A stretch of 64,000 bases of DNA from positions 124,001-188,000 of the forward strand of contig JAFVDI010000003.1 in the NCBI GenBank assembly GCA_017478485.1, read 5' to 3'. Below, piece after piece: positions 7,132 through 15,843 of the stretch. The first letter of the stretch is position 1, and the number at the start of each line of letters is the position of its first letter. The notes below the pieces were generated by a model. It made no database searches and was not told the origin of the DNA. It saw nothing but the letters and a program-made list of their open reading frames with translations. Made by a program: the position numbers and the translations under genes. This stretch comes from Clostridiales bacterium. Lineage in GTDB: Bacteria > Bacillota > Clostridia > Saccharofermentanales > Saccharofermentanaceae.

Positions 7132-10100
7132 ATGATTAGTATCTTCAGATACGGCGGGATCGATTGTATAACTCCCTCTGTAGTCAGGAAAGAATTAAGC
7201 AGGGAAGATTCGCGTGAAGTTGTATTTATCGTGCCTGAATTTGCGAAGGCGCAGGTTGAGCGCGAGATATTAAGCACGCTCGGGGATGAATGCAGACAGA
7301 GGGGTGCATCCATACGTTCAGAAGAACGAGATATTCCTGTGGATTCATCATTTGTCGGCGGCGATGTATTGAGCTTCATCACTCTTTCGACGGCTATCCT
7401 CGATGCTGCAGGATATGAGTACGGCGGAGCGGGCAGCGACGTTGCCTTAAGATGCGCGATCTATTCTGTACTTGCTAACTATAACAAGGATTTCAAGACC
7501 TTCGGAAAACTCACCAGCAGATTCGAATACATTAATATGCTCATCGATCTTTTGGGTGACTTTACAAGATACGGCATCGGCGTATCACAGCTTGAAGAGG
7601 CGATAGCAAATTCTTCGGCTTACTCTGCCGAATATAAGAGCAAGCTTGAAGACATCAAGCTCATGATGGAATCCATCGATAAGATCAATGACCAGTATGG
7701 AATGTCTTTCCTCAAGAACCGTATCGAAGCAGCAAGCCACATGCTTATGCAGGTTACGCCTGACAAGCTTAAGGGCAGACGTTACTCCGGTTTAAGGAAG
7801 CTTTTGTATTCACGGTTTGTCTTTATCGGATTCGGTTCCGGAAGGAATCTGACGCCGCAGGAATACCTTCTCGTAAATCTTCTTTCAGAGAAGGGCGTTG
7901 ATATCGCTTTCTATGTTCTTTCTTCAGATAAGGCGCCTCTTTCCGATAAGAATCTTTATAAAGTCGGCAACGAGTTTACTGACCGTATGAAAGCACGCGG
8001 AGCATCCGTCAGTGATTTTGAGATAGAAGACGGGAAACGGTCTGATTTTGCAAGCTTGATCGAGCCTTTTGCCTTTGATTCAGCATATGACGGTGGTACG
8101 ACAGACCGTGTAAGGCTTGCTGCGATATCAGGTGCTGATAACCAGCTCGGATATGTTTTCTCCGAGATAATCAGACTTACCCGTGATGAGGGCTACAGAT
8201 ACCGTGATATCAGGATCGTTTGCTGTGATGACGATCTGTCAGGCAGGATGAGGAGCAATGCGGAATTGTTCGGTCTGGATGTCTTTATCGACAGACGCAT
8301 TGAACTCTGGAGCACGCTTGTTCCCGTGTTTGCTGAAACGGTACTTGAACTTCCGGTACATAACTATAAGATAAGTGATGTCTTAAGGGCGATGAGATGC
8401 GGTCTTGTTAAGATCCCGCCTGTCATAGCAGACATGTTCGATAACTACTGCAGACGCATGAATATCACCGATGGAATAAGACTTTTCAAGAGTTCGGTTT
8501 TCCTTAAGACTGCGAAAGATGAGAACGGCAATCCTGTAAAGAAGAATAAGATCTCTTTGCCTGATGCCTATGAGGATATCAAGGCCGGTCAGCTTATAGA
8601 TGAAGGCGATTTCTACTGGAATTATATCGTTCAGTCCAAGCTGATGCCGCTTAAAAAAGCAGCTGATGCGATCGCGGAAGAGAAACTGCTCAGCCGCAAA
8701 TCTATGCTTCTCAGGGATCTTCTCATAGAGCACCGGGATGATGTTGAAATGCTTTCGTGCGAACAGCAGAACGCAAAAGAGAGTGAAGCTGCAGCGGCTC
8801 TTGTACGCGGATTTGATGAGGTAATGAATCTGCTTACATTGTTTACCCATGAGATGAATGATGTGCCGATAGCGCAGAAAGCGTTTATCTCTCTTATAAG
8901 AACCGATATGAAGAACAGGATCGAAGGTACGATCCCTCTTAAGGTCGATTCGATCGAGATAACCACACCTGACAGAGCTTTTGTAACGCCTTGCAAGGTT
9001 ATGTTCATCCTTGGCGCGTCGCGTGAGAATTTTCCGCACAGGAAAGGCTCTGAAGGTCTCCTCAGTACAGGTGAGCTGAGAAACCTTTCGCAGTCCGTTA
9101 CGGACTGTGAGCTACCTGATAAGAACGAGGCGAGATCAAAGGAAGAGTTCGTTACATGCTGCCTTACTTTGGGTACGGTAACCGACAGGCTTTACATGAT
9201 CCACAATGCCGATAAGAATTTCACGAGCATTGTGTTTGACTATCTCAGATCAGCAACTGATCCTGAGAAGTTTGTAAGCGGATATCAGGCTCCGGTGACC
9301 GGTACGTTCCGGAAAAGGAATCATACGTTTAAGGATTCTTCAATAGACAGTGAACTCATGGAACAGCTCCTAGTTTTATCCGGTACGGGTGAGAAGGGAA
9401 TGAATCTTAGCGTTAGTTCGCTTGAGGAATATAATGCATGCCATCTGAAATATATGCTGAACCGTGTTCTTTATATCAGAGACCGTGAAGACAATACTGA
9501 TATCGATTCAAGAGCATATGGCACGCTTATACATAAGATGTATGAGCTGGGGCTGTCTGAAATCGCTAGAGAAGACTTCTCATCAAAAGCGGAAGAACTT
9601 CTTGGTAACGACGAGCTTTACGAGAAGAAGGTCAACGATGTCTTTGAGCATGCCGTAATGGCTGAAAGCATTCCCGGCACGATAGATGATGAAGACGGTA
9701 CCGAGAAGATCAATAAGGAATTCAACGCTGATACCGGTGTGAAACTCCGCCGTATGTTCAAGCTGACATTCAGAGGCATACTCGGCGATATCTTGAAAAC
9801 AGGTTTCATACCAGCAGGATACGAGGCGCAGATCGGTGCAGTTTCCAAGGACAGCTCAGGCAGAGAAATCGCACTTTCACTTGATGATGAAGAACTTGAG
9901 AAAGCAACAGGTCTGAAACTCAGGTTTAACGGTTATATCGACAGGTTTGACTTAAAGGAAGCAGAACGGGAGAGTGAAGGCCTCAGGGTAATCGATTATA
10001 AGAGCGGCGATAAGAAGATAAAGACATCTGAACTGTTTAACGGTATCCAGATCCAGCTTCCGCTTTATACAAGAGCTTTATGCGCAGGGTACGGCATAGA

Positions 10101-10563
10101 TTCAGCCGGCTGTGATTACGGTTATTTCAATGTCGGACTGAGGACAGGCTCAGGCAAGAAGCCGTTGGCGTTTGAGCCGAAGACCGCCAAGGCCGGATCT
10201 TCTTATTCAGATGAAGACATAAAGCTTGCGCTTGATTATTCGAACTATATCGTGAAGAACTCCGTAAATGATATCAAAGCAGGAAAGGCAGATGCTCTTG
10301 TATGTCCCGGCTATCATTACTGCGGATTCTGCCCGTATGGAGGCGCATGCGGAAATGTGCCGTCGAATCCCGTTGACCGTTTGGGCAATCAGAAACCCGG
10401 AGATGTTTATTCCAAATATCTCGAAAAAGCAGCTTCTGTTACGGGAGGCCCGCTCTATGACGCTGACGGCAAAGCCAACAAAAAGAGCATGGAAGAGGCA
10501 TATAAGATCATGATGCGCGAAAAACTCGGAATAAAAGAAGAAAATGCCGGAGGTGAAGAATAA
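7132..10563 (+). CDS. addB: ATP-dependent helicase/nuclease subunit B (AddB/RexB)
   Basis: A 1143-aa AddB-like protein, next to addA. It forms the AddAB enzyme that resects double-strand breaks for RecA loading. The C-terminal PD-(D/E)XK nuclease is visible: GTLIH, GYIDRFD, VIDYKSG and a QLPLY motif. The four iron-sulfur cysteines are present, one in EEYNACH near the start of the nuclease domain and three in C-x2-C-x5-C near the end. The N-terminus is unusual: where AddB normally carries a GxSGSGKT Walker A loop this protein reads FRYGGIDCITPS, so nucleotide binding is probably lost. The FIVPEF stretch that follows matches the usual VPEQ region. The stop codon overlaps the addA start (TAATG). 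Confidence 0.93.
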   Translation: MISIFRYGGIDCITPSVVRKELSREDSREVVFIVPEFAKAQVEREILSTLGDECRQRGASIRSEERDIPVDSSFVGGDVLSFITLSTAILDAAGYEYGGAGSDVALRCAIYSVLANYNKDFKTFGKLTSRFEYINMLIDLLGDFTRYGIGVSQLEEAIANSSAYSAEYKSKLEDIKLMMESIDKINDQYGMSFLKNRIEAASHMLMQVTPDKLKGRRYSGLRKLLYSRFVFIGFGSGRNLTPQEYLLVNLLSEKGVDIAFYVLSSDKAPLSDKNLYKVGNEFTDRMKARGASVSDFEIEDGKRSDFASLIEPFAFDSAYDGGTTDRVRLAAISGADNQLGYVFSEIIRLTRDEGYRYRDIRIVCCDDDLSGRMRSNAELFGLDVFIDRRIELWSTLVPVFAETVLELPVHNYKISDVLRAMRCGLVKIPPVIADMFDNYCRRMNITDGIRLFKSSVFLKTAKDENGNPVKKNKISLPDAYEDIKAGQLIDEGDFYWNYIVQSKLMPLKKAADAIAEEKLLSRKSMLLRDLLIEHRDDVEMLSCEQQNAKESEAAAALVRGFDEVMNLLTLFTHEMNDVPIAQKAFISLIRTDMKNRIEGTIPLKVDSIEITTPDRAFVTPCKVMFILGASRENFPHRKGSEGLLSTGELRNLSQSVTDCELPDKNEARSKEEFVTCCLTLGTVTDRLYMIHNADKNFTSIVFDYLRSATDPEKFVSGYQAPVTGTFRKRNHTFKDSSIDSELMEQLLVLSGTGEKGMNLSVSSLEEYNACHLKYMLNRVLYIRDREDNTDIDSRAYGTLIHKMYELGLSEIAREDFSSKAEELLGNDELYEKKVNDVFEHAVMAESIPGTIDDEDGTEKINKEFNADTGVKLRRMFKLTFRGILGDILKTGFIPAGYEAQIGAVSKDSSGREIALSLDDEELEKATGLKLRFNGYIDRFDLKEAERESEGLRVIDYKSGDKKIKTSELFNGIQIQLPLYTRALCAGYGIDSAGCDYGYFNVGLRTGSGKKPLAFEPKTAKAGSSYSDEDIKLALDYSNYIVKNSVNDIKAGKADALVCPGYHYCGFCPYGGACGNVPSNPVDRLGNQKPGDVYSKYLEKAASVTGGPLYDADGKANKKSMEEAYKIMMREKLGIKEENAGGEE

Positions 10564-13500
10564 TGGCTGGACAGAAACCTTCACCCGATCAACAGGCGAT
10601 CATCGATAACAAGACCGAGAATATTTTGGTTCCTGCAGCGGCGGGTTCCGGAAAGACTACGGTAATGATCGAGAGGATCATCACCAAGATCATCGAGGAC
10701 ATCAAAGATGATTCTATTCCCGATAATGAGAAGCATTCACTCGACAGCATCCTGGTAGTTACGTTTACCATAGCTGCAGCTGAACACATGCGTGAGAAAG
10801 CGGAAGATGCGCTTAATAAAGCTATTGCTGACAGCAGGGATAATCCTGAACTGGTAGCAAGACTTAATAAGCAGAAAGATCTTCTGCCTAATTCCTACAT
10901 CCAGACATTTGATTCATTCTGTGCAAGAGTGATCAGGGAGAAAGGTTATTGTGCTGCCGATTCACAAGAGGCGGATGTTTTCGATCCGGCAAATATCGTT
11001 CTTGATGAACATGAGAAGACCATACTCAAGAATGCTGCTGCAAAACAGGCTGTAAAGCAAATGTATGCAGGAGTCAAAGACGATAACGATCCGTTTATCA
11101 AACTGACACAGCGTTTCGGAGACGGCCGCTCTGACGGTTCGCTCATATCGGCGGCTCTCGATATTTATGACAAGTTAAGAAGCCTTCCGAGATATACCGA
11201 GGTTATTCAGGAGGAAGTCGAAAAAAGAAGGCGCTGTGATGAGGCAGGGAAACTTGCTTATGCGGATAAGATGACTGCAATAATGGGCGATGTCATCGAG
11301 TTCCTCGTCAGAAAGAAAAATGAGATCGAAGCTCCCGGCGGAATAATCGATCTTATTGAGACGACTCCTGAACTTTATGTGATCAAAAAGGGAAAACTGA
11401 AGGACAATGAGGTAAATGAAAGGTCACTGGAATTTCTTGAGAAAGCAGTCGCACTGATCGACAGACATGCGGAACTTTTCAAGAATTCAGAATATGGAGA
11501 TATCTATGATCTTGCTTTTGCCATGATCAATGATTGGCAGGAACTTAATTCGTCTTACGGTTTTTCACGCATGACGAAAAAGTCTAACATTCTGAAGAAC
11601 GATCCTGTTCTTTTCGATGAATATGACCTTGAGGCGGATTCTGTAAGAGCAATCTTTAACCTTATTCTCGAAGAGCCTAAAGACGTTTCTTCCGTCAAGC
11701 GTTCCGCTCCGAAGGAGCTGGCTGATCTTTTCTCACTGCTGAAGAATAACGAGAAGAGCAGGCTGCTTGAACTTCAGAAGGAACGCACGGAAGTTACGGG
11801 CGCCATGGTCGAGCTTCTTCTTAAGATCGACAGGTGTTTTTCCGAGCTTAAGGCCGGAGTTCACGGAATGGATTTTTCCGATCAAGAATATGCTGCTTAC
11901 GACATCCTTGATACGGAAGATGCCGCACATTTCTATCAGGATAAATTTGTCGAGATCTATATTGATGAGTATCAGGATAACACAAGGCTTCAGGATGACA
12001 TCATCAGCAAGATCTCCAGAGAGGGCGGCAATGTATTCAGAGTAGGTGACGTCAAGCAGAGCATCTACCGTTTCAGGCATGCAGAACCCGGCATCTTCAA
12101 TGAGAAGATTGACAGATATAAGGCTGACAGTTCTCTCGGTAAGGTTCTTCCTCTTACGGAAAACTTCAGGAGCAGTCCTCAGATACTTGCTTTCGTAAAC
12201 CATATTTTCGAACAGGCAATGACTAGGGATGGTTCTGAGATCGATTACGGTCCTGAACAGCGTCTGAATCATCCTGAGAACGGCGGATGTGAAGATCAGG
12301 GTGAAGAAGGACTCCCCAAGATAATCGTTATCGATTCTGAAGGTGCGGGCGGCTTTGAAGGAATGGATATGGGGCATGATGTATCCGGGGATGACGAGGA
12401 TGACGGTTTTGAGCAGGGAGACTACGGGAGCGGATCTTCAGGTTCAGGAGATCCCGGCGACAATGAGGAACAGCCGCTTAACGGCGAGATAAAGGCTCTT
12501 TGTCTCGGCGTTGAAAAAGAGATCAGAGACTACATGTCCGCATTTGATCCGGATGATCCTGATTATGAGACGCATTATGGCGATATCTGTGTTCTCACGT
12601 CGATAAAGAGTGAATCGGAAACAATATCAAGATTTTTGAACCGTCATGGCCTTCCTTCTGCAGGCAGGTTTACGACTAGTATCTTCGGCGATCTTGATAT
12701 CAGAGGCATAATCAACTGCATAATGTGTCTCGGAAACTCGTTAAGGGACGAGTACCTTTGCGGAATGCTCCTGGCTCCTTACAGGAACACGAATTTTACG
12801 GTAAATGAGATCGCCGCGGTTCAGGCTTACATCTTGAAGAATGAACCCGGCCTCAAGAAAGAATACCTGTACAGAAAGATCAAAACTTACAGCGAAAAAT
12901 GCAACAACGAACTCGCAGACAGGCTCGGTGCTTTTATCGAATGGTTTGAGAACCTGAGAATGAAAGCGATGACCTGCGATATAGATGAGATCATCGAACT
13001 TATCTATAAGCGCACTGATATCAAGGCAACAGTAGCCTATAAAGAAGGTGACTTTGACAAGCTGATAATATTCAAGGATTGGATGAGTGCAAACTTTAAG
13101 AGGTTCGGATGTGACATCGCAGGTGTTGCAGGCGAACTTGAGAATATGAAGATCCAGATCGATACTGCATCCATCGAGTCCGGCAAGAACGAGAATAACA
13201 AGATCACCTGCATGAACTTCCATAAGAGCAAGGGCTTGGAATATCCGTTTATCATCTTTGCATTGAAAGACTGCAAGAGTAAAGGCGGCGGATCGGGCGC
13301 AGGATTTGATCCGCACTTCGGTTTCATTTTTGAGGATTACAATGCAGAAGAGGTAACAAGAAACAAATCACTGGATCAGCTTATCTATAAGTTTGACAGT
13401 GTCCTGGCTGAGAATGCGGAGGTATTGAGGGATCTCTATGTAACACTCACCAGAGCGAAGACCAGGCTTTCGATCGTAACCTGGAATTCTTCGGAAAAGA

Positions 13501-14585
13501 AGAACGGTGCGCTTGAGAAAGCCTCAGTGGTTGCCGGTCAGGCCGGTGCTGTGACTTTCAGCCGTCTTGACTGGCTTTCGGGCGGAAGGAACATGTGTTC
13601 TGACATGTTCATGTGCCTGCTCAGAACTGATTCGGAAGAAGCATTGAAACTCCGGGCATTATATGAATCCGATCCTTCAGTTCTTATCGGATTCAAAGCA
13701 TGCACACAAAAGAATAATCAGAACCCCGGCTGCGTACCGGGCAACAGAGGATATACTGTTGAGATTTTTGATAAGGAAGCATCTCATGAACTGGATGTTG
13801 AATCCGGAAAGAATCTGAAGGAGATGGCCGGAACGGAAGAAGCAGAACAGTCTTCGGATGATCTTTTCGACAGCGAAGGAAATATCATTTTTGACCGTTA
13901 TGAATATGAGTCTGAAACACGCATTCCTTTCAAGGTTTCTGTTACCGGTATAAGGCACGGCAACCTCGAGGAAACGAGGCATGTTGATCTTGAGGTACCG
14001 TCTGCTTCGGATTTTGAGAATTACGGAAAGAGCAAGCTTACGGCGGCATCTAAGGGTACTGTGCTTCATAAGCTCATGAGATTCATTGACACATCAAAAC
14101 TCAGGGAAGATCCCGGCTCATTTGATGACGAAGTCGATGCTCTGATAAATGACCGCATCTTCGCCGAATACAGCGATGAAAATATCAGGGAATGCGCTCT
14201 TGAATTCAGGAAGGGTATACTGGATTTCGCTTCCAGCGGGATCTGTGAGGCTTCTGACAAGGCTGATGAAGAGGGAAAGACCGACAGGGAGAAGCACCTT
14301 GTATTCGCTGTTCCGGCTGATGAAAATGCAAATACCGATGTGGCACTCGTTCAGGGTATCATCGACCTTGTCTATGAAGATGGAGAAGGCTGGGTGATCG
14401 TTGATTACAAGACAGACAGATACAGCGAAAATGAGGCACCGGGCAAAGATGAACGTGCCGCTTTGGCAAGGGAGAAACATGCTTTCCAGCTCGATTCATA
14501 CGCGGCGGCTTTTGAGGCTGCGGGACGGAAGGTAACCGGAAAGTATCTCTATCTTGTCAGATACGGTGAGTTTGTCGAAGTTTAA
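10563..14585 (+). CDS. addA: ATP-dependent helicase/nuclease subunit A (AddA)
   Basis: A 1340-aa UvrD-type helicase with C-terminal nuclease. Visible motifs are Walker A AAAGSGKTT near residue 20, DEYQD (Walker B, about 460), GDVKQSIYRFR, NFHKSKGLEYP, and VTLTRAK. The C-terminal nuclease has GIIDLV, IVDYKTDR and QLDSYA. It supplies the translocating motor and one of the two nuclease activities of AddAB. A Gly/Asp/Glu-rich low-complexity insertion (about residues 585-640) follows the NFRSS motif and looks like a flexible linker. The ATG overlaps the addB stop by one base, so the two subunits are translationally coupled. The last 4 bp overlap the convergent phosphodiesterase gene. Confidence 0.95.
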   Translation: MAGQKPSPDQQAIIDNKTENILVPAAAGSGKTTVMIERIITKIIEDIKDDSIPDNEKHSLDSILVVTFTIAAAEHMREKAEDALNKAIADSRDNPELVARLNKQKDLLPNSYIQTFDSFCARVIREKGYCAADSQEADVFDPANIVLDEHEKTILKNAAAKQAVKQMYAGVKDDNDPFIKLTQRFGDGRSDGSLISAALDIYDKLRSLPRYTEVIQEEVEKRRRCDEAGKLAYADKMTAIMGDVIEFLVRKKNEIEAPGGIIDLIETTPELYVIKKGKLKDNEVNERSLEFLEKAVALIDRHAELFKNSEYGDIYDLAFAMINDWQELNSSYGFSRMTKKSNILKNDPVLFDEYDLEADSVRAIFNLILEEPKDVSSVKRSAPKELADLFSLLKNNEKSRLLELQKERTEVTGAMVELLLKIDRCFSELKAGVHGMDFSDQEYAAYDILDTEDAAHFYQDKFVEIYIDEYQDNTRLQDDIISKISREGGNVFRVGDVKQSIYRFRHAEPGIFNEKIDRYKADSSLGKVLPLTENFRSSPQILAFVNHIFEQAMTRDGSEIDYGPEQRLNHPENGGCEDQGEEGLPKIIVIDSEGAGGFEGMDMGHDVSGDDEDDGFEQGDYGSGSSGSGDPGDNEEQPLNGEIKALCLGVEKEIRDYMSAFDPDDPDYETHYGDICVLTSIKSESETISRFLNRHGLPSAGRFTTSIFGDLDIRGIINCIMCLGNSLRDEYLCGMLLAPYRNTNFTVNEIAAVQAYILKNEPGLKKEYLYRKIKTYSEKCNNELADRLGAFIEWFENLRMKAMTCDIDEIIELIYKRTDIKATVAYKEGDFDKLIIFKDWMSANFKRFGCDIAGVAGELENMKIQIDTASIESGKNENNKITCMNFHKSKGLEYPFIIFALKDCKSKGGGSGAGFDPHFGFIFEDYNAEEVTRNKSLDQLIYKFDSVLAENAEVLRDLYVTLTRAKTRLSIVTWNSSEKKNGALEKASVVAGQAGAVTFSRLDWLSGGRNMCSDMFMCLLRTDSEEALKLRALYESDPSVLIGFKACTQKNNQNPGCVPGNRGYTVEIFDKEASHELDVESGKNLKEMAGTEEAEQSSDDLFDSEGNIIFDRYEYESETRIPFKVSVTGIRHGNLEETRHVDLEVPSASDFENYGKSKLTAASKGTVLHKLMRFIDTSKLREDPGSFDDEVDALINDRIFAEYSDENIRECALEFRKGILDFASSGICEASDKADEEGKTDREKHLVFAVPADENANTDVALVQGIIDLVYEDGEGWVIVDYKTDRYSENEAPGKDERAALAREKHAFQLDSYAAAFEAAGRKVTGKYLYLVRYGEFVEV

Positions 14586-15115
14586 AGGTGCTTGATCTCG
14601 GCATTCCCGTCTTCGATCAGTATGTAAGACGGAATGCTTCCTTCCTTGGGAATTGAAGGTGATCCCGGATTCATATAGCGGACAGAAGCTCCTGTTTGAG
14701 GTGAAGTTATCACTTTATCGCAGGTAACATGGGTGTGTCCTGCAAGAAGGACAGCGCCTTCCGGAAGGCACACCGGGAGCTTTTCGGGCCCGACGTTATG
14801 ACCGTGAGTTGCAAAAAAAGTTGTCTCGCCTGAAACAAGATAAATGTATTCGGTCAATATAGGGAAATTAAGGACCATCTGGTCGACTTCGGTGTCGCAG
14901 TTTCCACGGACGGCAAGGATCTTTGATGCCATTTCGTTGAGAAGAGCAATGACCTTTTGGGGCTCATAGTGCTGAGGGAGGTCATTCCGGGGGCCATGGT
15001 AAAGAATGTCGCCCAAAAGGACGAGTCTGTCGGATTTCTCATTCCTGAAAGCCTCTAATACGCGTTCTGTCCAATATGAATCCCCGTGAAGGTCAGATGC
15101 AACTAAAAATCTCAC
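14582..15115 (-). CDS. YfcE-like metallophosphodiesterase
   Basis: A 177-aa calcineurin-like phosphoesterase. The full metal-binding set is visible: DLHGD (residues 8-12), LGDILYHGP, RGNCD, THGH and GHTH. Length and order match the YfcE/MJ0936 group, which hydrolyses phosphodiesters with Mn2+ or similar metals; the natural substrate is not established. It overlaps the upstream tadA gene by 4 bp on the same strand, so the pair is one operon. Its 3' end overlaps addA by 4 bp in the convergent direction. Confidence 0.9.
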   Translation of the reverse strand: MRFLVASDLHGDSYWTERVLEAFRNEKSDRLVLLGDILYHGPRNDLPQHYEPQKVIALLNEMASKILAVRGNCDTEVDQMVLNFPILTEYIYLVSGETTFFATHGHNVGPEKLPVCLPEGAVLLAGHTHVTCDKVITSPQTGASVRYMNPGSPSIPKEGSIPSYILIEDGNAEIKHL

Positions 15116-15651
15116 AGCAGTTCCCCTTTATATTTTTTCTTTTTGCCCGCATCTCTCTTTCTGATGTTGCGGAAGAAGTCCAGCATCATCTTCGAGCACT
15201 CGGGTTCAAGTATTCCGCCTTCAAATTCCACTTTGTGATTGTGGCCGTGTGCTACGTTGAAGATATCGTTGCAGGAAACCACGGCTCCGCTCTTAGGTTC
15301 GTAAGCGCCAAAATAGACTTTCCGTATCCTGGACTGGATCAACGCTCCTGAACACATTGTGCAGGGCTCAAGAGTGACATACATGTCGCAGTTCTCAAGA
15401 CGCCAGTCACCGAGCTTTTTGCAGGCTTTGTCTATGGCTATGACTTCGGCGTGGGCTAAGGAATTGCCTCTCGTAAGCCTCAGGTTGTGAGCTCTGACAA
15501 AGACCTTGCCGTCTTTTACGATAACGCAGCCGATAGGGCATTCGCCGAGTTCGATCGCTTTTTCGGCTTCTTTAACTGCTTCCAGCATAAAACGCTCGTC
15601 GATATTTGACGGCTTGAGATCCGGGAACAGTTTTGATCTTCGTGAAGGCAT
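15112..15651 (-). CDS. tadA: tRNA-specific adenosine deaminase TadA
   Basis: A 179-aa cytidine-deaminase-fold enzyme with the zinc site HAE (in LAHAEVIAI) and PCTMC (in LEPCTMCSGAL). In bacteria this protein converts A34 to inosine in tRNA-Arg(ACG), allowing one tRNA to read CGU, CGC and CGA. The N-terminus carries about 15 extra basic residues before the usual FMLEAVKEAEKA start. The ATG at 15651 is supported by an AGGAAT site. A TTGAAA-17-TATCCT promoter lies just upstream on the minus strand. Confidence 0.93.
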   Translation of the reverse strand: MPSRRSKLFPDLKPSNIDERFMLEAVKEAEKAIELGECPIGCVIVKDGKVFVRAHNLRLTRGNSLAHAEVIAIDKACKKLGDWRLENCDMYVTLEPCTMCSGALIQSRIRKVYFGAYEPKSGAVVSCNDIFNVAHGHNHKVEFEGGILEPECSKMMLDFFRNIRKRDAGKKKKYKGELL

Positions 15652-15676
15652 AGGAATTCCTGCAAAGTTTTTTGAA

Positions 15677-15705
15677 AGGATACACTAATGCCTCAAACGT
15701 TTCAA
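15677..15705 (-). promoter_or_regulatory. Predicted promoter of tadA-yfcE
   Basis: On the minus strand TTGAAA (15705-15700) and TATCCT (15682-15677) are separated by 17 bp, about 30 bp ahead of the tadA start. Confidence 0.5.
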
Positions 15706-15774
15706 TTATCTTATTTTCGTGGCAAATGTCTGTTCAATATATTTCTTCAGCGTTGATTTGCCTTATTTATGCTA

Positions 15775-15803
15775 TTGAAGAACCGTCTGACACTATATAT
15801 TAT
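15775..15803 (+). promoter_or_regulatory. Predicted promoter of the transglutaminase-like surface protein
   Basis: TTGAAG (15775-15780) and TATTAT (15798-15803) are 17 bp apart. The leader runs about 34 nt to the ATG at 15844 and contains an AAGGAG ribosome site. Confidence 0.6.
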
Positions 15804-15843
15804 ATTTTATATTGGGATATTAGGGGAAAAAGGAGACATTAAC

